DNA from: Tumebacillus permanentifrigoris
GTDB lineage: Bacteria; Bacillota; Bacilli; Tumebacillales; Tumebacillaceae
Assembly: GCF_003148565.1 (NCBI RefSeq)
Contig: NZ_QGGL01000004.1
Span: 234,077 to 298,076 of the forward strand
Length of the DNA stretch: 64,000 bases
Direction of reading: 5' to 3'
The notes under the pieces are model-generated. The model searched no databases. It saw only the letters and a program-made list of their open reading frames with translations, and had not been told where the DNA came from. Numbering within the stretch: position 1 is the first letter of the stretch; each line of letters begins with the position of its first letter. Positions 45,609-53,515 of the stretch are shown here, one piece after another. The position numbers and the translations under genes are program-made.

Positions 45609-45705
45609 GAAATCTCTCTCCTCTCGGAGAGACTATTCGTTGGAAGTGGGGATTTTCAACTGTTTATATTGAGGATTTTACAACCGTTGTCCACACTACT
45701 CATGA

Positions 45706-45993
45706 GTGTACAATACCATCGCATCTAGCGTCCTCGACTCGGGAAGCTTTTCTTTGTTACCTTGGCCCAACTTTAGTATAGAAAACCAGAATACTAAATC
45801 TTCCATACAGGTAATTTCATTGACACTCATTCGCAAAGCCCATGATGCCAGCTTTTTCGTAGACCGCATTGCAACCTTTGAATCTCAGATGAAAAACCTC
45901 GCATACATGAAATCCCGGTTCGATATTAGGCAGGATTATTACTTCGTGCTGGTTGCCAAAGTGGATGACCAAGTGAACGGCTACGCCTTATGA
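45706..45993 (+). CDS. Hypothetical protein fragment
   Basis: A 95-aa open frame starting at a GTG next to the IS target duplication; the C-terminal 50 residues (FVDRIATFESQMKNLAYMKS) look protein-like, but no ribosome-binding site or family is recognised. May be the 3' part of a gene cut by the IS. Confidence 0.35.
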   Translation: MYNTIASSVLDSGSFSLLPWPNFSIENQNTKSSIQVISLTLIRKAHDASFFVDRIATFESQMKNLAYMKSRFDIRQDYYFVLVAKVDDQVNGYAL

Positions 45994-46048
45994 AGTTAGT
46001 CGTATTACTGCGATTGATATGCTAATATAGCATACGGAGGTGGAAAAA

Positions 46049-47437
46049 ATGCAACAAATGATTGATAGAGTATATGGACATCCAGTGAATGCTTCTATCG
46101 TGAACATGCTTAACGAGCTGGACCAGATCAAGGAACGAAGGCACTATGATGACATACCCGCTGACGAATATATTCAGCATGCTGAATACGTTCTGAAGTA
46201 CATTCAGAATAAATTGGCTTGTGTAGATCCTTTATTAGTTTCAATCACCACATTGAATACAATAGATCAGCTCATATCCCAAATCCAATCACAGATCAAT
46301 AACTTCGTCTCAACAGCAAACGTAGGTCATCTACACAACATTGACACCCAGTTAATAAGTATTCTACAGCAACAATCCGGCATCTTTACCCCACAAAACC
46401 TTGAGGACCTTACTTCCCTGAAGGAAGCGATCACTGGGTTTAAGAGATCCTTCGGTCAACATATCTCACATGCCAGCAAACAGGTTGAGTCCCTAACAGA
46501 AAAAGCTGACCAATCACTACAGGGGATCACAAAACAAGTCTCCGAACTAAAAAAGCAAACGGAAGATACGGTTTCAAATTTTCTGGCTGATGTCGATACT
46601 TTAAAAGAAGAATATACACGAGGCAGGGAACAATTCGTTGCAGACCTTACCACTTCAGAACAAAAACTCAGGGATCAACTCGAAGAAATCGATCAAGAAA
46701 CCAGAGAGAAGATCACAAACTGGGATGAAAATCTCTCCGCTCTCAAAAATCAAATTAATGAGCTTGTTGAGTCCCAAATGGAAGTCTTCGCAGCCACTCT
46801 CGAAACGAGTGCGACCGCAATGCAAGACAGCACTGAAAATGGGATCAAAGCATTCGAAGAGAGAGTAACGACACTCATCGATACTGAAAAAAATAAATTG
46901 GATGAACTGTGGAAGCATCTCGAAAAGAAGAAAAGCGAAGTCGAAGAATTGGCAGGATCCGTGTCGATAACTTCTATGGCCGGCTTTTACAAAGGTATCG
47001 CAGACCGTGAAAAATCGTCCGAAAACCTTTGGAAATGGATCTCTACGATTGTGTTTGTTCTGCTCATCGGTGTCACTAGTTACAATGCCTATAGCAATAC
47101 GGACGATTTCACATGGGCTAAATTTGCACCTAAGATTCCCGTCTCGATTGCGTTTGGTTCTTTTCTTGCTTTCTGTTTGAGACAGTTAACCGTGCATCGA
47201 AAACATGAAAGGTATAACCGACAAACTCAGCTTGAACTTTCTGCTCTTGAACCGTACATTACGACTCTGGGGCCTGAGGTCTCTAAGGACATCAAGAGCA
47301 AGCTTGCGGAAAAACTCTTTGGACGAGCTGACCAAATGATGGGTGTCTCTTCAGCCGACGACAAACCCGAGATCATGAGTCAAGAGGCAATGCTAAATTT
47401 GCTAGACAAGGTTGGAACGATAGTCAAAGGAAAATGA
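46049..47437 (+). CDS. Large coiled-coil membrane protein
   Basis: About 462 aa. Residues 1-300 are almost wholly helical with heptad patterns (ESLTEKADQSLQGITKQVSE and following), then two membrane segments at about 328-345 and 362-380 and a cytoplasmic C-terminal tail. ATG 46049 has GGAGG 7 nt upstream. No family recognised; methyl-accepting-like coiled coils, phage tape-measure-like or defence-associated sensors are possible comparisons. It stands alone, with its own terminator. Confidence 0.7.
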   Translation: MQQMIDRVYGHPVNASIVNMLNELDQIKERRHYDDIPADEYIQHAEYVLKYIQNKLACVDPLLVSITTLNTIDQLISQIQSQINNFVSTANVGHLHNIDTQLISILQQQSGIFTPQNLEDLTSLKEAITGFKRSFGQHISHASKQVESLTEKADQSLQGITKQVSELKKQTEDTVSNFLADVDTLKEEYTRGREQFVADLTTSEQKLRDQLEEIDQETREKITNWDENLSALKNQINELVESQMEVFAATLETSATAMQDSTENGIKAFEERVTTLIDTEKNKLDELWKHLEKKKSEVEELAGSVSITSMAGFYKGIADREKSSENLWKWISTIVFVLLIGVTSYNAYSNTDDFTWAKFAPKIPVSIAFGSFLAFCLRQLTVHRKHERYNRQTQLELSALEPYITTLGPEVSKDIKSKLAEKLFGRADQMMGVSSADDKPEIMSQEAMLNLLDKVGTIVKGK

Positions 47438-47455
47438 ACCTTTCAATACAAACCA

Positions 47456-47489
47456 AAGTCCTCGTGCACGTATGCACGAGGACTTATTT
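47456..47489 (+). terminator. Terminator after the coiled-coil protein
   Basis: AAGTCCTCGTGCA pairs with TGCACGAGGACTT around CGTA, followed by a short T-rich stretch. Confidence 0.82.
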
Positions 47490-47504
47490 ATCACATTTTC
47501 CCAC

Positions 47505-47755
47505 TGCTCGCCCTACGAATAGGCAAGCCGTTTTATGCTGTACGTACAGATAGATGGCCGTGCCACCAAGTCGATCACAATTGAGAAACCAACCCCCCGC
47601 GATTCCCATGCCCATCAGGATTGCCAACACATATATGCCGAAGATCCTGATGACCTACACCCCGATCAGCGTGCTGTACATCGGGCTTTTTGTGTCACCA
47701 GCGCCCTGCAACGCAACAGCCAAGATCAAACTCACAGTGAGTGCCAGCTATGTCC
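47505..47755 (-). pseudogene. MATE transporter C-terminal remnant
   Basis: The minus strand reads LILAVALQGAGDTKSPMYST then LIGV, a TAG, and VIRIFGIYVLAILMGMGIAG, which is the C-terminal half of a MATE exporter. A later frameshift garbles the last membrane helix. It lies beside the Spo0E remnant, as the truncated MATE gene at 61.3-62.2 kb lies near the intact Spo0E gene. Confidence 0.75.
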
Positions 47756-47789
47756 CTAGACAATTGTTGTTCACACGCCTTGCTACAAC

Positions 47790-47990
47790 TAATTTTGCAC
47801 GGGAGGTCATTCATGTAGATGAGTGTTACCGGATGCCCTTGCAGACTGTTCATTTTGCTGTATCTACCTGGGTAAGGGGGGAAACAGCATATTGGATGGC
47901 CTCCCCTAATGTCGCTCTTGTAGTCCCTGAGCGCATAGATTGAACCAAGGTAGCATGTCGCTACCTTGTTTTTTTGTGAAAGGTGTGACG
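47790..47990 (+). other. Conserved non-coding leader with terminator (copy 1, before Spo0E remnant)
   Basis: Closely related to 62735-62940. GGGAGGTCATTC can pair with GGATGGCCTCCC about 100 nt later, and a terminator hairpin CCAAGGTAGC/GCTACCTTG with T7 follows just before the Spo0E-like start. Looks like an attenuator or riboregulator. Confidence 0.55.
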
Positions 47991-47993
47991 GTT

Positions 47994-48196
47994 TTGGAGG
48001 ATGAACTCGGGCTGACGACCGTGATCAGTCAATTACACCAACAACTGACGAAAGCCTATTAAGAAATGGCACCCTCACGGATGCCTGTGTGATCGCCCTT
48101 AGTCAAGAGCTGGAACTCCTTATCGTGAGAGCCCAACGTCTCAAGTCTAAAGTAACAACCGCAGTCGATGGTTCCAGTTCCAGTATGCTTACGTGA
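47994..48196 (+). pseudogene. Spo0E-like phosphatase, broken copy
   Basis: TTG start MEDELGLTTVISQLHQQLTK, then an in-frame TAA after AY and a one-base deletion; the later SQEL motif is intact in another frame. The intact homologue is at 62945-63148. Its 3' end overlaps the convergent TPR regulator by 8 bp. Confidence 0.82.
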
Positions 48197-49478
48197 GCAG
48201 GATTCCACGCTCTCGCAGGTTTTCCATATAGGCTTCATTCATGAGATTGAGGTATTGCGTGGACTTTTTGAAATCGCCTATTCTTTCGTACAGATCCGCA
48301 ATCTCCTTATAGGTCGTCGCCAAGTCGAGATGCCGGTTATGCTCTATATACACGGTGACCGCAATCTCGAAGTTTTGAAGGGCCAAGGAAGCGTCGCCGT
48401 ATGCCGCTTCAATTCTACCCTTGGTCTTGTACAAATGCCCCGAAGGTAGCGAATCATTCGACAAGGAGGCAAGCCCGTGCTGAACAGCTTCTCGTGCCTG
48501 ATCGTATTCACTTTGGTAGTAATGGTGAAAGGCTATCTCGCCATAAACAAGGCAGAGTTCTTCCTCAAGTGACTGCTGGTGGCACGTCTCGATACAAGCG
48601 ACGAGGATCTGCAGGGATTCCTTGGCCTTCCCTTGCTCCCGAAGAGAAACCGCGTACTGAATGTTGATCTTCAAGCGGAGTTTGATCATATTCAAGGCAT
48701 CGAAAATCGCGATCGCATGTTGCGCGTACTCGCCTGCCTTTTCAAACTCCTGAGCTTGAGCGTACCCAGACCCCATCTCCATGTAGAGAAGTCCGATCTC
48801 CTTGAGCTGGTTTGTCTTGTTGAGCATCTTATACGCCTCCTGATAATCGAGGAGGGCTTCCTGGTACTCGCCTAGCTGGTTACATACAGCGGCTAGATGC
48901 ATCAACACCTCGGCTTTAAGCACAGGTTGACTGTGAAGCAAGTTATCAAAAAGAACTAACGATCTTCTCCACTCATAGATGGACTTGTGAGGTTTTTTCT
49001 GATTCTTGAAGACGAGCCCCAACTGAATCAATGCTTTGATATTTCCCTCATAATCTAGTTTGGACTCGTACAGCTCGATAGCTTGTTCATGAGACAACTT
49101 TGACCTCTCCAACTCCCCCAAGTTCATGTAACAGATCCCCAGACTGAAACGAACCTCCGCTTCATTCAAACCCGAAGACATGTCCTCCAACAGATTCTCC
49201 AACAACGAGACCGCATGATCGAACTTCTCTGCGTTCATCAGAGCCCTCGCAACTTTAAAGCTACTAGCCTGCTCCATCTGTGCAGCGATATCGGCCAAGA
49301 AGTATTCCAGAGGCTCCTCTAACTTTGTGGCGATTGCCTCCAGTACTTTGTAAGAAGGTTTTGCCTTATCCGACTCGATCTGCGAGATCATGCTGGGTGT
49401 AACAAGTCCTGCACCAAGGTCGGACTGCGTAAGTCCTTTGGTGAGCCGTAACGCTCTGATTTTCGTCCCAAGTGACAT
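48189..49478 (-). CDS. XRE-TPR transcriptional regulator (Rap/PlcR-like architecture)
   Basis: 429 aa: an N-terminal XRE HTH (IRALRLTKGLTQSDLGAGLV, about 7-60) followed by nine or so tetratricopeptide repeats to the end. This layout is shared by peptide-sensing RRNPP regulators. Upstream is a 200-bp AT-rich region. A 5'-truncated near-copy is at 63.1-63.9 kb and a shorter remnant at 60.3-60.6 kb. No secreted peptide gene is evident directly downstream; a Spo0E remnant is convergent. Confidence 0.9.
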   Translation of the reverse strand: MSLGTKIRALRLTKGLTQSDLGAGLVTPSMISQIESDKAKPSYKVLEAIATKLEEPLEYFLADIAAQMEQASSFKVARALMNAEKFDHAVSLLENLLEDMSSGLNEAEVRFSLGICYMNLGELERSKLSHEQAIELYESKLDYEGNIKALIQLGLVFKNQKKPHKSIYEWRRSLVLFDNLLHSQPVLKAEVLMHLAAVCNQLGEYQEALLDYQEAYKMLNKTNQLKEIGLLYMEMGSGYAQAQEFEKAGEYAQHAIAIFDALNMIKLRLKINIQYAVSLREQGKAKESLQILVACIETCHQQSLEEELCLVYGEIAFHHYYQSEYDQAREAVQHGLASLSNDSLPSGHLYKTKGRIEAAYGDASLALQNFEIAVTVYIEHNRHLDLATTYKEIADLYERIGDFKKSTQYLNLMNEAYMENLRERGILLT

Positions 49479-49636
49479 GTGGAATGTGCCTCCTGTTTCG
49501 TAGAGTTAAGGGTTGTTAGTACATGCTGTTGAAATCACTTGCAGTTAGCACGGAGCCCTTTATATGCAATAATCTTAACTCCATTCCGAACAACAATAAA
49601 TCTTTAGTTAATTGTAGAAATACGGTGGTTTTGAGC
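49479..49636. promoter_or_regulatory. Promoter region of the XRE-TPR regulator
   Basis: AT-rich intergenic region upstream of the regulator (AGGAGGCACATTCC before its ATG). No operator repeat identified. Confidence 0.4.
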
Positions 49637-49672
49637 ATAAAAAAAATCCCCCGCTACGTGCGGGAGATCAAA
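49637..49672 (-). terminator. Terminator after the Phr-like peptide gene
   Basis: CTCCCGC pairs with GCGGGGG around ACGTA, followed by T8 on the minus strand. Confidence 0.87.
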
Positions 49673-49686
49673 AAGGGTTATACAAT

Positions 49687-49860
49687 TTAGGCGTTCCTCG
49701 TAATACCCAAGGGACCCGGATCTTCAACATAGGACACTTGTTTGGTTATGAACAAAGGACCCGGGTCTTCAACTGCCGCCGTGATAGCAGAAGATACCGT
49801 AAGGCTAATAAAACTCCATGCCAAGCAAACAGCAACGACTGCAAGTAGCATTTTTTTCAT
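49687..49860 (-). CDS. Candidate secreted signalling pre-peptide (Phr-like)
   Basis: 57 aa from ATG 49860 with AAGGAGG 9 nt upstream. Residues 1-27 form a Sec signal (MKKMLLAVVAVCLAWSFISL). The mature part contains the heptapeptide VEDPGPL twice, at 30-36 and 45-51, each followed by one residue and IT. It is 17 bp downstream of an XRE-TPR regulator gene and shares its terminator. This is the arrangement of Rap-Phr or NprR-NprX pairs, where a short peptide is cut from a secreted precursor and sensed by the TPR domain. The function is inferred; the gene is too short for routine calling. Confidence 0.78.
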   Translation of the reverse strand: MKKMLLAVVAVCLAWSFISLTVSSAITAAVEDPGPLFITKQVSYVEDPGPLGITRNA

Positions 49861-49876
49861 CTTTCATCCTCCTTGG

Positions 49877-51007
49877 TTAGGGCATAACCTGCGGTCTCAA
49901 TGTCCGGAACAGTACCGAGTTAATTTGCTCCGCCGTCTCCAAAGCCTTGGACGTGTCGCCCTTTGCTTTATAGGCCGATTTGACAATTTCCAATGATTCC
50001 GCCATCTCCCTGTCTAGATCCATTTTACCAAGAATCTCAGCAGACTTGAATGCTAGTTCAATACAGTCCTCATACTTATTAATCTGTAGATGGTACTTTG
50101 CGTTCGTCGTCAAGACATGAGCAAAATATTCTTTATTCGGTTCTTCGATGACATGTTCGAAAAGACTGGCTGCCATTCCAACGAAACGGCCTGCCTCACT
50201 TGTTTCCTTTGACTCTAAATGCAGATCGGCTATTCGTGCGTACGTTAAAGCTAAGGTATTGAAATCCTTCGCTTCTTTCAATATCAATGCCTGAGACCTC
50301 AATTCTTCAATTGCTTCCTGCGGATGATCGTAAGACAGAACATAAAATGCATATACTCGTTTGGCAGTCTCAACCCATTCAATGATTTCAAGGGATTCAT
50401 ATAAAGCAAGCGATTGCTTTAAATATCCCCCTGCATTTTCGAGGTCGTCCATGTTGCGGTGGACGATTCCAAGGAGGTACAAGGACCTTGCCAAGTTCAA
50501 TTGATCAGACAAATCAATAAAGTATGTTCGTGCTTTTTCTAAGTACTCCTTCGCCTCATCATGGAATCGCAATTGACGACAGGTGTTGCCAAGATTATAT
50601 GTAATTCGTGCCACCAATAAGTCGGTCTCGTGATATCTGTTACTATATTGAAACGCCAACGAGTAGTATTTATAGGCATCTAAGAACTTGTTCGAAAGGT
50701 ACCATGCAGTCCCAAGTAAGTTGTACAGGTCAGCGAACAAACGACCAAATGCCTCTCGCTTGCCTTGCAACTTTTCTGCCAACCCTGTGAGTATTTCGAT
50801 AGCCTGCGACCAATCTTGTTTTCGGATATGATACTCCCCAAGACAAAGGATGAGCCTGTACTTTTGGTGTTCAGCAACGTTGTCACGCCCCATGAGTTCT
50901 TGGATCGATTCGTAGGCTTGATCTAACTCTTTTTGGTGCAACAGGACCTTGATCAGATCAAGTAAAACCACATTGTCCCAGAGGCGCTTGTCGATTCCCG
51001 ATTCCGC
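49877..51007 (-). pseudogene. TPR part of an XRE-TPR peptide-sensing regulator (frameshifted)
   Basis: About 375 codons of tetratricopeptide repeats (IDKRLWDNVVLLDLIKVLLH at the start, through repeats such as YNLGNTCRQLRFHDEAKEYL). The frame continues upstream of its first ATG (50971) into sequence that follows the XRE domain, so it is the C-terminal part of the gene whose HTH is at 50953-51216. One missing base near 51008 separates the two. Confidence 0.82.
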
Positions 51008-51216
51008 AAAAGCTCACTGACCGGCTTTCCTAATTTATTGCAAATCCCCACCAAGATATCCTCATTCGGAAGGGTAGGATACGAATTATTCTCCAATTGG
51101 CTAATCAAAGATTCTGAGGTAACCCCTTCTGCTAGTTCCTTTTGGGTCATACCCGCAGCTTTTCGCCATTCACGGATTTTTTGACCTAGAACTAGCATGT
51201 TTATGTTATCGCTCAT
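50953..51216 (-). pseudogene. XRE helix-turn-helix part of the same regulator
   Basis: 87 aa from ATG 51216 (GGAGGG upstream): MLVLGQKIREWRKAAGMTQK and ELAEGVTSESLISQLENNSY are a clear XRE domain. After GKPVSELL the frame runs out to FYLI and a stop, whereas adding one base gives ELLAESGIDKRLW and joins the TPR frame. It could be a true mutation, phase variation or a sequencing error. Confidence 0.82.
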
Positions 51217-51387
51217 GTCGAGCCCTCCCGTTTTTATTATACGTCAGACAATTATAACAAATATTTCATAAATATAACAGATTCTTCTCTTAATTACTAT
51301 GTAGCATCTTACTCGGTAATCGAATTCATTCAAGATGTTTACCAAATAGACTCCAATCCTCAATTATTGAGAGTGTCTTTCTATAAA

Positions 51388-51414
51388 AAGGACAGGCCGG
51401 GATTCGGCCTGTCA
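51388..51414 (-). terminator. Terminator after the DUF2922 gene
   Basis: GACAGGCC pairs with GGCCTGTC around GGGATTC; T-rich sequence follows on the minus strand. Confidence 0.8.
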
Positions 51415-51423
51415 TATTTGTAC

Positions 51424-51642
51424 TTAGATTTCGATTTTCTGCACGTTCGACCCAACGATGCGAGCCGAGTGTTTTGCGACCGCAACGCCTTGCGGGAAGT
51501 CGAAAATCCCTTTTGAAATCACGAGATCCATGACATTCTGAATCTCAGTAGCGGTGAGGTCTTGCTTCGGTTCCGGGATGACGAGTTTGACTTTTTTATT
51601 GAGGTTGATGGTGAAGAACAGTTCGAGATCGCGCTTTTGCAT
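51424..51642 (-). CDS. DUF2922-family small protein
   Basis: 72 aa beginning MQKRDLELFFTINLNKKVKL; a short beta-rich protein of unknown function common in Bacilli. AAAGGAGGG precedes the ATG. Always found, as here, downstream of a DUF1659 gene. Confidence 0.85.
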   Translation of the reverse strand: MQKRDLELFFTINLNKKVKLVIPEPKQDLTATEIQNVMDLVISKGIFDFPQGVAVAKHSARIVGSNVQKIEI

Positions 51643-51671
51643 GAGCGGTTCCCTCCTTTATGTCTGGTGGT

Positions 51672-51893
51672 TTAGATGCGGGTCAGGTCTTCGCGTTCAA
51701 GCAGTTGGATGTGGTGCAGTTTGTACGTGCTCAGGCTGGCAAGCGCTTCGCCGACGGCGTACACATCGTCCTCTGCGGCGGACGGGAGGACTCGGGAATA
51801 GGCCTTGTCTTTGTATTGCGGGGTTCCTTTCTCGTCGAAGCCCGTTTGCAGACGTAGCATCATGCTCGTCCAGCCTTGGTTGGAATTGATCAT
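51672..51893 (-). CDS. DUF1659-family small protein
   Basis: 73 aa (MMLRLQTGFDEKGTPQYKDK near the start, YSRVLPSAAEDDVYAVGEAL after it), the usual first member of the DUF1659-DUF2922 pair. AGGAGG lies 8 nt before ATG 51893. Function unknown. Confidence 0.85.
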   Translation of the reverse strand: MINSNQGWTSMMLRLQTGFDEKGTPQYKDKAYSRVLPSAAEDDVYAVGEALASLSTYKLHHIQLLEREDLTRI

Positions 51894-51969
51894 CTAGCAT
51901 CCCTCCTGGGTGAGTTTGGCCTTACACTTCTACCATGCAATGAGAGGGGCGATTCTGGGACAGCGGGAA

Positions 51970-52187
51970 AATATTTTTTTCTTAACACCGGTAGGCTAAG
52001 ATGCATCCTCGTGGAACTGGTTCCCAATCGCGATGCCGCGCTGGACGATCTCATCGCTTCCGTGGAACCGAAGCGGTTAAAGAATGCACTGCTGGAGCAC
52101 CTAACCAAGCATGAACTTCGGGAGCTTTGTAAGCGATTGGCGTAAAAAAAGAGAACGGGCATCATGACCCGTTCTCTTTTCTCTCTA
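51970..52187 (+). repeat. Duplicated gene tail plus terminator (copy 2)
   Basis: An open frame ends in LVPNRDAALDDLIASVEPKR and LLEHLTKHELRELCKRLA, followed by the hairpin GAGAACGGGCATCATGACCC type terminator. It matches 40833-40980. No start with a ribosome-binding site, so it is likely the 3' end of a lost gene. Confidence 0.6.
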
Positions 52188-52600
52188 CTTGGTTTCTCTG
52201 CGCTCTGAAATACGCTACCAGTGCGTCAGTTGCGCTTGCCTTTGTTCCGAGTGTTGCCTGATGCGGGTTGATGATAGACTTTTGGATGTAGTCTCTTAAG
52301 TACACACATAGCGAGTTTGTTGGACAGCCACCCCTCTGCATGAACTAGAGCGTACAAAAAAAGAGAGAGGCTACACAGAGCCCTGTTCAGTGATAAAAAA
52401 GTTGTATACTGGGAGAGCCCGCGAAGCCTTGATGTACCGTTCCTTTGGACTATGTAGATGACAAAAAAGTTGTATACTCAAAATGCCCTTTGAAATCTCT
52501 GCACATTTTTTTGTGACAAAAAAGTTGTATACTGGAACGCACCACAATTACTTGTATTATCATATCGAGGAAGTCCTCGTATTTTTGGTTTACATCAGGA
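52188..52600. repeat. Non-coding stretch with three IS-end-like repeats
   Basis: No gene. Three copies of TGAYAAAAAAGTTGTATACT occur near 52394, 52460 and 52514, spaced by about 55-65 bp. Related copies are at 60752, 60822 and 41670. Multiple short end repeats of this kind are typical of IS21-type termini. Confidence 0.55.
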
Positions 52601-52601
52601 A

Positions 52602-52665
52602 TCTCAAAACATCAAAAAGAGCCACGCAATAAATTGGTGGCTCTTTTTGATGTTTTGAGAGGAAC
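52602..52665. terminator. Long bidirectional hairpin
   Basis: A 23-bp near-perfect stem (TCTCAAAACATCAAAAAGAG and its complement) around GCAATAAATTG, between the repeat region and the small membrane protein genes. Confidence 0.82.
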
Positions 52666-52676
52666 AACAATGTGTT

Positions 52677-52817
52677 TTATCTCCTCTCCTTCTGCTTCCT
52701 CTTGGTCCTTTTCCCGAGTATAGGAACGATGATGAATACAGGAACAACGAGGCAGACGCATCCAACTGTCAGTCCGGCTATCGTCTGTAAAGCGATATGC
52801 AGATCCAAACGAATCAC
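52677..52817 (-). CDS. Small single-span membrane protein
   Basis: 46 aa from GTG 52817: MIRLDLHIALQTIAGLTVGC then a hydrophobic run to about residue 34 and a strongly basic tail (GKRTKRKQKERR). It follows the zinc-ribbon gene by 4 bp with a weak AGG ribosome-binding site. Function unknown. Confidence 0.5.
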   Translation of the reverse strand: MIRLDLHIALQTIAGLTVGCVCLVVPVFIIVPILGKRTKRKQKERR

Positions 52818-52821
52818 CCTT

Positions 52822-53010
52822 TCACTTGAATACAAACGTCAACAGCAGAATGAACGCTACGAGCACGAAGAAACGCATTACGTCTACCGCTCGTTGTGGG
52901 GGCAATGGCTGAGTGGTGGGCTCTATCTCAAACCGAAACACGACACTTCCGCAAACCTCGCACTTTTTTTGCTGCAACTTTATCGATTCACAACATCTGG
53001 AACAATGCAT
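52822..53010 (-). CDS. Small zinc-ribbon membrane protein
   Basis: 62 aa from ATG 53010 (GGAGG 8 nt upstream): two CxxC pairs (CSRC, CEVC) form a likely zinc ribbon, then a C-terminal membrane helix (MRFFVLVAFILLLTFVF). Located at the end of the kdp operon region; function unknown. Confidence 0.7.
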   Translation of the reverse strand: MHCSRCCESIKLQQKKCEVCGSVVFRFEIEPTTQPLPPQRAVDVMRFFVLVAFILLLTFVFK

Positions 53011-53028
53011 ATCGAGCACCTCCATCGC

Positions 53029-53349
53029 TTACACCAAGTCTGCAATCAACCAGTCCAGATTCTCCGGCTTCTGTCTAGTCAAGAGCACTAGCTCAGCGCC
53101 CATTTTACGATAGACGGGATACAACTTCGGGTCGGTCACGATGAGAATTTTGAACAGGCTTCTCAACCCTTCCACGGGACGAAGTGACTTTTCTGCATGC
53201 GCCAGACTATCAACACACAACAAAGCCACTGAGCATTCAGCCAAGGCTTCCATCTCGGCTGTCTGATCAAGAACCTGCACCGCCCGCTTGTGAAGAGCTT
53301 CGCGGATAGTTCCTGCTACGGTCGAGTTTCCATATACATAGACGAACAT
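53029..53349 (-). CDS. Small protein, possibly receiver-like, downstream of kdp
   Basis: 106 aa from ATG 53349 with AAGGAG upstream. The alternating beta/alpha pattern (FVYVYGNSTVAGTI, VALLCVDS, FKILIVTD, AELVLL) resembles a Rossmann-like or response-regulator-receiver fold, but no conserved phospho-Asp/Lys set is clear. Separated from kdpD by a structured terminator. Confidence 0.6.
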   Translation of the reverse strand: MFVYVYGNSTVAGTIREALHKRAVQVLDQTAEMEALAECSVALLCVDSLAHAEKSLRPVEGLRSLFKILIVTDPKLYPVYRKMGAELVLLTRQKPENLDWLIADLV

Positions 53350-53372
53350 CGTTGTTATTCTCCTTTGCTTGC

Positions 53373-53468
53373 TTTGGATCAAAAAAAGCCTGCGGGCTCT
53401 CAAACGATCTCCGTGCACCAGCCCGAATGTCTCCTTGGGCTTGCACCGAAACCTTATGAGATCTCGCA
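53373..53468 (-). terminator. Multi-helix terminator-like structure after kdpD
   Basis: AAGCCTGCG pairs with CGCAGGCTT followed by T7. Inside, GATCTC pairs with GAGATC and GTGCA-AGCCC with GGGCT-GGTGCAC. It is more elaborate than a simple terminator and may be a regulated leader of the downstream gene. Confidence 0.65.
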
Positions 53469-53515
53469 GGCTTACGTACGGCCCGGCGTCCACGGACCCC
53501 TTGCACTCAGTCTGC

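Larger units (their letters stand above)
44351..45697 (-). mobile_element. IS21-family element, internally deleted
   Basis: Left end TGTCAACATCAGTTG..CTCCTCAA matches the inverted right end TGTGGACAACGGTTG..ATCCTCAA. The flanks carry the same bases ACTCATG (44346-44352 and 45698-45704), a target duplication of 5-7 bp. At about 1.35 kb it is shorter than the usual 2-2.5 kb because the middle of istA is missing. Confidence 0.82.
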
